A stretch of DNA of 64,000 nucleotides from Desulfoluna spongiiphila (GTDB lineage Bacteria > Desulfobacterota > Desulfobacteria > Desulfobacterales > Desulfolunaceae), in the NCBI RefSeq assembly GCF_900101345.1, contig NZ_FMUX01000003.1:300200-364199 (forward strand), read 5' to 3'. The position numbers and the translations under genes are program-made. This document shows positions 28,193 to 37,085 of this stretch, piece after piece. Each line of letters starts with the position of its first letter. Position 1 is the first letter of the stretch. The notes below the pieces were generated by a model. It worked only from the letters and a program-made list of their open reading frames with translations, ran no database searches and was not told the origin of the DNA.

Positions 28193-29845
28193 ATGCTGCG
28201 TATTTTCCCAGCCCTTGTTTCGATCTTCTGCCTGGCGCCCCTGATCTTCGGGGTGGCCGGGGTGCTGCTGCCTGCCCTGGGGGCGGGCCCGGCCACAGGA
28301 TCGCTGCATCCGGTTTCAGGGCCTTTTCGCCTGCTGCTTGCCGAGCCGGGCCTTGGGAAAAGTGTGCTTCTCACCTTGCTGACCGGAGCGGGGGCACCGG
28401 TCCTCTCCCTGGCCCTTTCCCTGCTCGTGGTCACCTTCACCCGGGGCAGCCGGTGGTGGGCATGGATCCGGCGGGTGTTGCCCCCGGTCCTGGCCCTGCC
28501 CCATGTGGCCTTTGCCATCGGGTTTGCCTTTCTCATCTCACCCAGCGGCTGGCTGGTGCGCCTCGTCTCACCGATTCTTACGGGCTGGAGCCGTCCCCCG
28601 GACTGGCAGATCGTCCAGGACCCCTTTGGCCTCACCCTCACCCTGGCCCTGGCCTTCAAGGAGACCCCCTTTCTCATCCTCATGTGCATGGCGGCCCTGT
28701 CCCAGATCGATGTGGACCGTCAGCTCCGGCTTGGGCGCAGCTTCGGGTACCCGCCCCACCGGGTATGGGAAAAGCTCCTCATCCCCCAGCTTTACCCCCT
28801 GATCCGCCTCCCCTTTTTCGCAGCCATGGCCTACAGCCTCTCGGTGGTGGACATGGCCCTGCTCCTGGGACCCAACAGGCCCCCCACCCTGGCGGTTCAG
28901 GTGTTCCACTGGTTTCAGGAGCCGGAACTCGCCCTCATGCCCCGGGCAGCGGCAGGGGCCCTGCTCCTGCTCGGCCTGACCCTAGGGCTCATGGGACTCT
29001 GGACAGCCGGTGAGCGCCTCTTCTCGCCCCTGATGAAAAGCCACCAGACCAACGGGCGACGCGGCCGCCCGAGCCATTTTTTTTCCGGGCTCGCCCGGGT
29101 TTCCGTTCCGACGGGGTTTGGGGTGACCCTTCTGGTCTTTGCCGGCCTTCTCTTGTGGAGTATTGCGGTACGGTGGCGGTTCCCCGCAGCCTTTCCAGCC
29201 CGCATGGCCCTTTCAAACTGGACATCGGAACTCCCCTTTGCCCTGCGGCCCATGGGCTTCTCCCTGGCCATGGCCGCCCTGGTGAGCTTTGTGGCGGTCT
29301 GCCTTGTCATCGGCAGCCTGGAACACCAGAACCGCACCCAAAAAGCCCTGCCCCTGACGCTCATTGCCCTGCCCATCCTTCTGCCCCAGCTCCCCATGGT
29401 CTTCGGGATCCAGGTGGCGGCCCTTAGGGCGGGCCTGTCCGGCACCCTCGCCCTGGTGATGTGGGGGCACCTTCTCTTCGTCTTTCCCTACACCTGGCTC
29501 TGCCTCAACGGGAACTACCTGGCCTTTGACCAGCGCTACATCACGGCAGGGCTCTCCATGGGCCGGTCGCCCCTGGCCTGCTTTCTCAGGATCAAGCTCC
29601 CCATGCTCCTGCGGCCCGTCCTCTTCTCCTGGGCCGTGGGCTTTTCCGTCTCCATCGCCCAGTTCCTCCCCACCCGGATGCTCGGGGGCGGACGCATCCC
29701 CACCATCACCACCGAGGCCGTTGCCATCGGAAGCGGGGTGGACAGGCGCCTTGCCGCCGTCTACGCCCTGATCCAACTCACCCTGCCGGCCCTGGCCTAC
29801 GCCACGGCCCTCATTGTTCCACGACTCAAGCGAGGGACCCCATGA
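28193..29845 (+). CDS. ynjC: YnjC-type double-length ABC transporter permease
   Basis: This 550-residue inner-membrane protein contains two fused binding-protein-dependent permease domains of about six helices each. The first half carries the EAA-like loop around RQLRLGRSFGYPPHRVWEKLLIP, and the second carries AGLSMGRSPLACFLRIKLP. E. coli YnjC (511 residues) has the same fused layout. ATG 28193 is preferred to a TTG nine codons upstream. The gene ends in ATGA, overlapping the ATPase start by 4 bp, so the two are translationally coupled. The substrate is not known. Confidence 0.88.
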   Translation: MLRIFPALVSIFCLAPLIFGVAGVLLPALGAGPATGSLHPVSGPFRLLLAEPGLGKSVLLTLLTGAGAPVLSLALSLLVVTFTRGSRWWAWIRRVLPPVLALPHVAFAIGFAFLISPSGWLVRLVSPILTGWSRPPDWQIVQDPFGLTLTLALAFKETPFLILMCMAALSQIDVDRQLRLGRSFGYPPHRVWEKLLIPQLYPLIRLPFFAAMAYSLSVVDMALLLGPNRPPTLAVQVFHWFQEPELALMPRAAAGALLLLGLTLGLMGLWTAGERLFSPLMKSHQTNGRRGRPSHFFSGLARVSVPTGFGVTLLVFAGLLLWSIAVRWRFPAAFPARMALSNWTSELPFALRPMGFSLAMAALVSFVAVCLVIGSLEHQNRTQKALPLTLIALPILLPQLPMVFGIQVAALRAGLSGTLALVMWGHLLFVFPYTWLCLNGNYLAFDQRYITAGLSMGRSPLACFLRIKLPMLLRPVLFSWAVGFSVSIAQFLPTRMLGGGRIPTITTEAVAIGSGVDRRLAAVYALIQLTLPALAYATALIVPRLKRGTP

Positions 29846-30486
29846 CCCAGACACTGGCCGTCTCCGGCCTCACCATCGACAACGGCGCCCATCCCCTCTG
29901 CAGGGACCTGAGCTTTACCGTGCCCCCCCGGGAAGTGGTCACCCTCATGGGCCCCTCGGGCAGCGGAAAATCCACCATCCTCAACTGGATCTCCGGAGAC
30001 CTTCCCCCGGCCTTCAAGGCTTCGGGGACCCTCACCCTGGGTGGGCGCTCCCTCAACGGCCTTCCCGTTGAAAAACGGGGCATCGGCATCCTCTTTCAAG
30101 ACGACCTCCTCTTTCCCCACATGACCGTCCTGGAAAACCTGCTGTTCGCCCTGCCCGGAGGCAAGGCCGGCCCAAGGAGGGCCAAAGCCCTTCAGGTCCT
30201 CACCGATCTGGGCCTTGACGACCTGACCCACAGACACCCCGCAGCCCTCTCCGGCGGACAGAAGGCGCGCATCAGCCTCATGCGGACCCTGGTGAGCCGT
30301 CCCGACGCCGTGCTGCTGGACGAACCCTTTTCCAAGCTGGACAAACCCTTGAGAAAAAACTTCCGGGCCTTTGTCTTCGACCAGATCACGTCCATGGGAA
30401 TCCCGGCCCTGCTCGTCACCCACGACGAAGACGATATCCCGACAGGCGGCCGCCTGATCCGACTGGAAAGGCAGGAAAATCGTTAA
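29842..30486 (+). CDS. ynjD: YnjD-type ABC transporter ATPase
   Basis: This 214-residue ATPase (E. coli YnjD has 217) powers the YnjC-like permease. Motifs are Walker [11 protein letters not shown]-loop LFQDDLLFPHMTV, signature LSGGQKARISLMRTL, Walker B AVLLDEPFSKLD and H-loop LVTHDEDD. It overlaps the permease gene by 4 bp. A repeat copy follows within 10 bp of the stop, and a ynjF homologue comes next, repeating the E. coli gene order. Confidence 0.92.
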   Translation: MTQTLAVSGLTIDNGAHPLCRDLSFTVPPREVVTLMGPSGSGKSTILNWISGDLPPAFKASGTLTLGGRSLNGLPVEKRGIGILFQDDLLFPHMTVLENLLFALPGGKAGPRRAKALQVLTDLGLDDLTHRHPAALSGGQKARISLMRTLVSRPDAVLLDEPFSKLDKPLRKNFRAFVFDQITSMGIPALLVTHDEDDIPTGGRLIRLERQENR

Positions 30487-30489
30487 AAA

Positions 30490-30748
30490 AAAAGCCTCCG
30501 GCGGCCCTGCCGGAGGCTAAACGTTTAAAAAGTTTAATAAACAGGTCTCAAAAACAGATTCGGTTTAACCTGAATCAATAGCGAATGTGATTTTCCCTGA
30601 GGAACGAAGGGGAAAGCGCATTCGCAACCTGCTTTCGAGGTGGCACACCTCGTCGCCGGAGGCATTGCTTTTCCCTGAGCCCTCTTGACCCTGTGGTTCA
30701 TCGGAACTTTAACCATAGAAGGCAGTTTGTTAAGAGCTGAATAGTTAC
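30490..30748 (+). repeat. Structured repeat copy between ynjD and ynjF
   Basis: A perfect hairpin AGCCTCCGGC-ggccct-GCCGGAGGCT opens it (30493-30518). The main hairpin lies at 30581-30625 with loop GAGGAACGA (30599-30607). The second hairpin is CGAGGTG-gca-CACCTCG, where the usual A-T pair is replaced by G-C. Then come GTCGCCGGAGGC, the ACTTTAACCATAGAAGGCA module and CTGAATAGTTAC (30737-30748), which ends just before the ribosome-binding site of the next gene. Confidence 0.85.
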
Positions 30749-30764
30749 AAAAGAAGGAGATAAC

Positions 30765-31370
30765 ATGCTGGATCGATGGAGTGCAGGATGGGTGAAAAGG
30801 CCCCTGGAGGGGTTGGCGGCCCCCTTGAAGGCCCGGGGGGTACATGCGGACAGGGTAACGGTGGCGGGGTTTGGTATCGGACTCCTGGCTGTGCCGGCCC
30901 TTGCCATGAAATGGTACGGCATCGCCCTTTTGCTCATCCTTGCAAACCGCATCGCAGACGGCATCGACGGAATCCTGGCAAGGGATGCCGGACCCTCAGA
31001 TGCCGGAGGGTTCCTCGACATTGTCCTGGATTTTATCTTCTACTCAGCCGTGGTGGTGGGGTTTGCCCTGGCAGATCCTGGTCGAAACGCCCTGGCCGCG
31101 GCCGTACTCATCTTCTCTTTTGTGGGGACAGGCTCCAGCTTCCTGGGCTTTGCCGCCATGGTGGAAAAGCAGGGACGATCCCCCGAGGTCCCCGCCGCCA
31201 AGTCCATCCACTACCTGGAAGGGCTCACCGAAGGGACGGAAACCATTTTATTTTACGTGGCCATCTGTCTCTTTCCGGAGGCCTTTCCGGCCCTGGCCCT
31301 TATGTTTGCAGCGGCCTGCGGCATCACCACCGTGACCCGCATCCGGCGGGCTTACCGAGCCCTGGTTTAG
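30765..31370 (+). CDS. ynjF: CDP-alcohol phosphatidyltransferase (YnjF-like)
   Basis: This 201-residue integral membrane enzyme is predicted to join a CDP-diacylglycerol-type donor and an alcohol. The catalytic signature is complete: D-GI-DG-IL-AR, then G-GFL-D-IVL-D, with seven residues between AR and the glycine. Five or six membrane helices follow the pattern of the family. ATG 30765 has AAGGAG at the right distance. The position after ynjBCD matches E. coli, where ynjF follows ynjE, so a functional link between the transporter and a phospholipid or polyol-phosphate step is suggested. The product is unknown. Confidence 0.88.
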   Translation: MLDRWSAGWVKRPLEGLAAPLKARGVHADRVTVAGFGIGLLAVPALAMKWYGIALLLILANRIADGIDGILARDAGPSDAGGFLDIVLDFIFYSAVVVGFALADPGRNALAAAVLIFSFVGTGSSFLGFAAMVEKQGRSPEVPAAKSIHYLEGLTEGTETILFYVAICLFPEAFPALALMFAAACGITTVTRIRRAYRALV

Positions 31371-31386
31371 AGGCGGTACAAAAAAA

Positions 31387-31621
31387 TGCCTTCTATGGTT
31401 AAAGTCTGATGAATCTCAGGGTCAAGAGGGCTCAGGAAAAAACAAAAGCGATCCCTCCGGCGGCGAGGTGTGCCACCTCGAAAGCAGGTTGCGAATGCGT
31501 TTTGCCCCTCGTTCCTCGGGTCAAATCACATCCGCCTTTAAAAACTTTATTCAAAAAGAGCCATTAAGACCTGTTTGTTAAACTTTTTAAAAGTTTGGCC
31601 CCCGGCAGGGTCGCCGAAGGC
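31387..31621 (-). repeat. Structured repeat copy between convergent genes
   Basis: It starts TGCCTTCTATGGTTAAAGTC and carries CCTCCGGCGGC and the second hairpin GAGGTG-tgc-CACCTC. The main hairpin is at 31491-31535 with TCGTTCCTC at 31509-31517. The TGTTTGTTAAACTTTTTAAA linker and GTCGCCGAAGGC follow. Its stem holds one A·C mismatch on the plus strand that becomes a G·U pair on the minus (GAGGAACGA) strand. Confidence 0.85.
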
Positions 31622-31729
31622 ATCTTTAACCGGGTTGCCTTCAACGGCTAAGACTATAGCGAAAAATACCTTGCTCAATCACAGCAGATTTCATGTTCGG
31701 TCATGGCCCTTGGGCGACGTGCCCATGAC

Positions 31730-34672
31730 TCACGGCATGTCCAGCACTTCCCGCACCTTGGAGGTGAGCCCTTCGATGGTAAAAGGCTTCTGAATAAAGT
31801 GGATCCCCTCTTCCAGGACACCATGGTGGGCGATGACGTCGTCGGAGTATCCGGACATATACAGGACCCGGATCCCTGAGTACCGCTCCGACACCCGGGT
31901 GTAGAGCTCCCGACCGTTCATGCCCGGCATGACCACATCGGTTAAGAGCAGGTCCACCTCCCCCTTGTGGCCCTCCAGGACGGCAAGGGCCTCTTCCCCG
32001 CTTTCGGCATCGTAGACGCGGTACCCCAGACGCGTCAGCACACTCACCGTCATGTTCCGCACCACCTCGTTGTCCTCGGCCACCAGCACCGTTTCATCGC
32101 CGGATGCCACCGCCTTCTCCTCCTTCGGCTCGGGCACCACGGCCACGGCCTCCTCTTCCCGGGGAAAGTAGAGAGAAAAAACCGTGCCCTTTCCCTGCCG
32201 GGTATCCATGAGCACGGTGCCGCCATGCTGGGTGACGATGCCATACACCGTGGAGAGCCCAAGGCCCGTGCCGCCCTTGCCCTTGGTGGAAAAAAAGGGC
32301 TCAAAGGCATGTTCCGCCGTGGCCGCATCCATGCCGAGGCCCGTGTCCCTGACCTCCATCAGCACGTACTTTCCCGGGGACAGCTCCAGGTGGAACCGCG
32401 GGGCGCTGGCCTCCTGGACGGCCATGCGCACGCCAATGGAAAGCTTCCCCCCGTCCGGCATGGCGTCCTGGGCATTGACGGTCAGGTTCATCAAGATCTG
32501 CTCCACCTGCCCCACGTCGGCACGCACCGGGCATAAGGTCTCTGCAAGGGAAATGGTCAGGGAGATGTCTTCGCGAAGGGTCCGCCTCAAAAGGGGCTGC
32601 ATCCCGGACACAATCTCCCGCAAGTCCAAGGGGTCCAGCCTCAGGACCTGCTTCCGGCTGAAGGCCAGGAGCTGCCGGACCAGGTTTCGGGAGCGCTCGG
32701 CCGCGTTCTTGATCTCAAGGGAGTACCCGTAACACTCCTCCCCGGTGGGGAGTTCGTCCAGAAGCAGCTCCGCGTAGCCCAGGATGGGGGAGAGCATGTT
32801 GTTGAAATCATGGGCCACACCGGCTGCGAGACGCCCCACGGATTCGATCTTCTGGACCTGCTGCAACTGGGAGTGGAGCTTTCTCTGCTCGGTCTGGTCG
32901 ATGAGATAGGCCATGTACATGCCGTCACCTAAGGCCACGGCCTCGATGATGCCGTGGATGGTCCCCCCGTTTTTATGGCGCAGGGGTGTCTCGGAACGGA
33001 TATGACCCTCCCGCTTGAGTCGCTCGAAATTCGGGGCTTCTTTGCCCGGCGAATCGGCTCCGGCGATGGCATGCACGTTCAGGGCCCTCAGCTCATCACG
33101 GCTGTACCCCACCATCCTGCAGGCCGCCTGGTTGGCTTCCACATAGTATCCATCTTCGTTGAAGATAAAGATACCCACCGGCGAATTGTCGATATACGCC
33201 CGATACCGTTTCTCACTTGCCCGTACAGCCTCTTCGGCACGCCGTCTCTCCGTGATGTCCCGACCGATGGACTGAAACTCGCGGAGTTCCCCCTCATCGG
33301 AGAAAATAGCGCGGTCCGTCCACTCCTGCCAGCCCCTGCGGCCATCCGGGGTAACCACCTCATGCTCGTAGGTATCCATGGGGTTTTCAGGGGTCAGGGA
33401 AAGAAAATGATCCTTCACGGCCCCCCGTTCCTTGCGGGGAAGAAAGGCAAAGAAATTGTGCCCAAGCAATTCATCCCGTGCCATGCCGAACATACGGCAG
33501 TAGCTCTCATTGACATCCGTCAGCCGCCCGTCGGGTAGAAACCGGCACACCATGGCCGGCATGTCCTCCACCAGGATCCGGTACCTGTGGTTGCTCCAGC
33601 GAAGGCTCTCAAGGGCTCTTTTCTGCTGGGTGATGTCGGTGACAAACCCCTCCAGGGCCACCACCACACCGCCGATGCGAATAACGCTTCCCCTCTCCCA
33701 GACCCACTTCTCGGTGCCGTCCCGGGCCCGGAGGCGGTACTCCATCTCAAAGGAACCGCTGCCCGAAACGCTGGAGGCAACGGTTTGGCTCACCACGGAC
33801 CGATCATCCGGGTGAACGAGGTCATTGTAGGCCACCGTCCGGTTCCCGACCATCTCATCCGGGTGGTACCCCGTCAGTTCGCGGGCGCCCTTGCTCACCA
33901 GCACCATGGTCCAGTGCGCATCGTACTTGCACCGATAGGCCATGCCGGGCAGGTTTTTAAGCAGAGTATCCATGACGCGGCGCGACTCCCCCAGCCCCGC
34001 TTCTGTGGCGGCCCGCTGCAGGTCCCGGTTGATCTCCTCCAGGGCCCGGGAGATCTCCCCTTCGACCTCCTGCACAAGGGACACCTCCTCGTCCACGACG
34101 GCCACGTGCCCGGGCAGGGTCACGCTCATCATCCCCAGAAGCTGCCCGCCCCGGGCCAGGCGGGTCACGATCCCCCCCTGTTCCCGGCACGCGCTGTCAA
34201 AGGAGCAGTCCGCACAGATTCCACCGGCCTCGGACAGGCAACACCCGGCCTCCGGGGAAAGGAGGTCTCCGCCGCACCGGGGAAGCCATCCGGCTTCAAG
34301 CTTCCGGCCCAGGGCCGCAGCCCTCTCCCCCATGCCGGCCTGGGCCCAGATGCGGTTCCTTCCGTCCGGCCCGAACAGGACGATCCAGACCGTTGCATAG
34401 CCCCCCGCATCCACCAGGGACCGGCAGACATTCCGAATCAGTGCCTCGGAATTCGTTCCCCCCGAGGCCCCATTCAGGGACCGCCGGACGGCCTGCATCA
34501 CGCAATGGACATGCCCCAGGCGCCCGCAGGCCCCGCGCAAAGCAACCACGGCACTGCGGTCTCCTCCCTGGGCCGCGATCACCTGTTCGATGGCGTCGAT
34601 CTCCTGCATCACATGGGTGCTGGAACAGGTAAAAACATCGCGGATTCCCGCAGACTTGTGTTTATTTTGCAT
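31730..34672 (-). CDS. Hybrid histidine kinase (Cys-rich GAF, three PAS, HisKA, HATPase, receiver)
   Basis: This 980-residue soluble hybrid kinase starts at ATG 34672. Its N-terminal GAF-like region contains a dense cysteine cluster (GCCLSEAGGICADCSFDSAC, about 165-184) that could hold a metal or iron-sulfur centre. Three PAS domains follow, each ending in a DIT-type motif (VTDITQQKRA, GRDITERRRA, IDQTEQRK). HisKA has the phosphoacceptor in GVAHDFNNMLSPILGY, HATPase has GTGLGLSTVYG, and the C-terminal receiver carries Asp in LLLTDVVMPGMNG. No membrane helix is seen. There is no adjacent output regulator, so the phosphorelay partner is elsewhere. Confidence 0.92.
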   Translation of the reverse strand: MQNKHKSAGIRDVFTCSSTHVMQEIDAIEQVIAAQGGDRSAVVALRGACGRLGHVHCVMQAVRRSLNGASGGTNSEALIRNVCRSLVDAGGYATVWIVLFGPDGRNRIWAQAGMGERAAALGRKLEAGWLPRCGGDLLSPEAGCCLSEAGGICADCSFDSACREQGGIVTRLARGGQLLGMMSVTLPGHVAVVDEEVSLVQEVEGEISRALEEINRDLQRAATEAGLGESRRVMDTLLKNLPGMAYRCKYDAHWTMVLVSKGARELTGYHPDEMVGNRTVAYNDLVHPDDRSVVSQTVASSVSGSGSFEMEYRLRARDGTEKWVWERGSVIRIGGVVVALEGFVTDITQQKRALESLRWSNHRYRILVEDMPAMVCRFLPDGRLTDVNESYCRMFGMARDELLGHNFFAFLPRKERGAVKDHFLSLTPENPMDTYEHEVVTPDGRRGWQEWTDRAIFSDEGELREFQSIGRDITERRRAEEAVRASEKRYRAYIDNSPVGIFIFNEDGYYVEANQAACRMVGYSRDELRALNVHAIAGADSPGKEAPNFERLKREGHIRSETPLRHKNGGTIHGIIEAVALGDGMYMAYLIDQTEQRKLHSQLQQVQKIESVGRLAAGVAHDFNNMLSPILGYAELLLDELPTGEECYGYSLEIKNAAERSRNLVRQLLAFSRKQVLRLDPLDLREIVSGMQPLLRRTLREDISLTISLAETLCPVRADVGQVEQILMNLTVNAQDAMPDGGKLSIGVRMAVQEASAPRFHLELSPGKYVLMEVRDTGLGMDAATAEHAFEPFFSTKGKGGTGLGLSTVYGIVTQHGGTVLMDTRQGKGTVFSLYFPREEEAVAVVPEPKEEKAVASGDETVLVAEDNEVVRNMTVSVLTRLGYRVYDAESGEEALAVLEGHKGEVDLLLTDVVMPGMNGRELYTRVSERYSGIRVLYMSGYSDDVIAHHGVLEEGIHFIQKPFTIEGLTSKVREVLDMP

Positions 34673-34932
34673 CGATAGCAATCCTTAAAAGAGCATGGCC
34701 TCGCACAGGGCGGCGGGGCGATGGATACAACTGACCACATCAGACGAAAACACGAAAATTTCGAAGGTAGGAAATGGGGATCCGGTGATATCTCCGCAAA
34801 AGGAAGGGAAAAAAGGCGAAACACAGTCCGGAAACCGATGGGTTATTATACTGAAAATCAATGGAGAGGTCAAAAAGGTCTCGGCTCCCGGGACACATTT
34901 TCCGCACCCCGGAATCGCCACAGCCGCCGGTC

Positions 34933-35844
34933 TCACCCCCTAGCGGTAAGCACCGCCACAGACAAGAGGACCAGGGCGGCCCCGGCTATCTGCACCGGGG
35001 TGAGGGCCTCCCCGATAAAAACCCAGGAGATGAGCCCTGCAAAAATCGGCTCGGTGGTGGCCGTGATGGAGGCGTTGACCGAGCTGACAGACCGCATCCC
35101 CGCCACATAGAGAAGAAAGGGGACCACCGTTCCGATCACCGCCACATAAAGCCCCCAGAAGAGAAAGGCGGGATCGGCGCACTTGCCCACAAAGGCGAAG
35201 GGGGCGTCCATGACATTCCAGGTCACCGCGGCCACCAGAAAGGCATGAAAGGTCACCGCCTTAGGGTCGTAGCGCCCCACCAGACCTTCCCCCAGAAGGG
35301 TATACACGGCAAAGCTCACGGCCGAGGCCAGGCCGCTGCCGAGCCCCAGCAGGTCCAGCTCCGTAAAATCAAAATCATAGGCACCCGAGACAAAATAACA
35401 CCCCGCCACCGTAACGGTTATGGCCGCGGCCGAGAGCAATTTAGGCTTTTTTGCCCCAAAGGCCAGGGACCAGAAAAAAATAAAGACCGGCGCCATGTAC
35501 TGCATGAGAATCGCCACGGCCACATGGACGCGGCTGATGGCAAACAGATAGGTAAACTGCACCATGGCCATGCCGAAAAAGCCAAGGGCCAGGATGCGCG
35601 GCAGGTCTCGGGTCTTCACACGAAACAGGGCCGGGCGGGTCATGGCGATCCACAGCCCGATGAGCACCGCAGCCAGGGTGGCCCGCATCTGGACAAGGCC
35701 TGCAGGGGTGACTCCCAGGAGAAACAGGTGTTTGGCCGCCGTCCCCGAGGAGGCCCACCCCAGGGCCGCCGCCAGGATCATCAGGGTGCCGCGGGTCTTT
35801 TCCGCCGGGGTTACGCCGGGACCGCTCATGTCGTGTGTCGCCAT
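34933..35844 (-). CDS. EamA/DMT-family transporter
   Basis: This 303-residue inner-membrane protein has ten predicted helices in two EamA repeats (first GTLMILAAALGWASSGTAAKH, second around LGLGSGLASAVSFAVYTLLG and PIFAGLISWVFIGEALTP). ATG 35844 follows GGGAGAAGG. Family members export amino acids or other metabolites, or import them; nothing here tells which. It stands alone, with the hybrid kinase downstream on the same strand across 260 bp. Confidence 0.9.
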   Translation of the reverse strand: MATHDMSGPGVTPAEKTRGTLMILAAALGWASSGTAAKHLFLLGVTPAGLVQMRATLAAVLIGLWIAMTRPALFRVKTRDLPRILALGFFGMAMVQFTYLFAISRVHVAVAILMQYMAPVFIFFWSLAFGAKKPKLLSAAAITVTVAGCYFVSGAYDFDFTELDLLGLGSGLASAVSFAVYTLLGEGLVGRYDPKAVTFHAFLVAAVTWNVMDAPFAFVGKCADPAFLFWGLYVAVIGTVVPFLLYVAGMRSVSSVNASITATTEPIFAGLISWVFIGEALTPVQIAGAALVLLSVAVLTARG

Positions 35845-36106
35845 CTGTCACCTTCTCCCTTCATCCCGTCCATCTCAAATCGCATAAAAAACGCCTGTTT
35901 TCGCTTAGTACCGCACTCTGGAAATGTCAATTTCTGTTTTGGCGAAAGCCTGTCCCGCCGTATGAGTTTTTGCACAAGCCTTGATTATGGTGTATCATAA
36001 TTTGATAAGTATTTTCATCCGTGACGCCGTGTCTCCCAACGGGCGGGCTCTTCCAGCCTTTACGCCAACCGCGTCACCGTCCCAACATCACAGATCGGGA
36101 GTGATC

Positions 36107-36994
36107 ATGAAGCGTGTCGCTATTTCCCTTGTCGTCATCACCGCATTGTCAACAGCGCTTTACTTTGGAACCAAACAGGTTCAACGCTGGAAAAGCTCAT
36201 CGGTGCAGGAGGCCGTGGAGCAAGAGCAGGAGCGATGGATGGTTGATGTGGAAACGCTCAAAGGGGAAGTCAAGGACCTGCGGGAAGAGCTTTACAGCGA
36301 TACCAGCATGGAGACCCACGAACAGAAAGTGAGCGAAGTGCTGGGAACCCCCGAAGGCATTGCCCCTCCCCGGACCGCAGGCAGCAACGGCTGCTCGGAT
36401 TCGGAAAAGCGCCTCATCGCCTTTTTTGATTACCTCGGGAAGAAATATCCCTCGGACCAAGCCCCCCTGGCACGTTTCCAGAGCGCCATCCAGCGCCTGG
36501 CAGCCACCCCGCCGGAGATCGTGGAAAAAGATCTGGACACCCTGGCCCTGTTCCGCAACATCGCCCACCTGTACCGCACCCTGGGTGCCAAGGACCTGGT
36601 TGTCTTCAAGCGCATCCTCGAACAGGAACCCGACGCTGTGGAGGCCTTTCTCCCGGACCTTTACACGGTCATGATGGACGGCAGCTGCACCCAGGTGGTC
36701 CCAGCCGCAAGCACCCGTGAGGTGGACACCCTGTACGCCACCTACTTCCTCAACACCCTGGCCGGACGAAGCTACCTCCTCCGGCGAGACTCCCGGTACC
36801 GGATCCTGGCCACCTACTACGCCGTGCGGGTACTCCATCAGGCAGACCTGTCCGGCACCAACATCTACGGCGTGGATGTCCACTCGATCCTGGAGAGGCT
36901 CCAGAGCGACATCGCCCTCTACAAAGGACTGGCCAGACAGAAAGAGTACCTCGCCACCCTTGAGAAGATCAACGTGCACTACCGGAACCGATAG
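36107..36994 (+). CDS. Membrane-anchored protein of unknown function with coiled coil
   Basis: This 295-residue protein starts at ATG 36107 after CGGGAG. An N-terminal anchor helix (RVAISLVVITALSTALYFG, 3-21) is followed by a charged coiled-coil segment (VQEAVEQEQERWMVDVETLK onward, about 32-70). A mostly helical domain with only a few cysteines follows (GSNGCSDSEKR, DGSCTQV). The bulk should lie in the periplasm. I do not recognise the family. It is followed 91 bp later by an alpha/beta hydrolase on the same strand, possibly one transcript. Confidence 0.8.
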   Translation: MKRVAISLVVITALSTALYFGTKQVQRWKSSSVQEAVEQEQERWMVDVETLKGEVKDLREELYSDTSMETHEQKVSEVLGTPEGIAPPRTAGSNGCSDSEKRLIAFFDYLGKKYPSDQAPLARFQSAIQRLAATPPEIVEKDLDTLALFRNIAHLYRTLGAKDLVVFKRILEQEPDAVEAFLPDLYTVMMDGSCTQVVPAASTREVDTLYATYFLNTLAGRSYLLRRDSRYRILATYYAVRVLHQADLSGTNIYGVDVHSILERLQSDIALYKGLARQKEYLATLEKINVHYRNR

Positions 36995-37085
36995 GGCAGC
37001 CCCGTAAGCGGAAAGACGCCGCAGCGCTTTCCGGCATGGGTTTGTTGTACGCACCCCCACGCAACCTTCAAGCGGACCTGAGATC

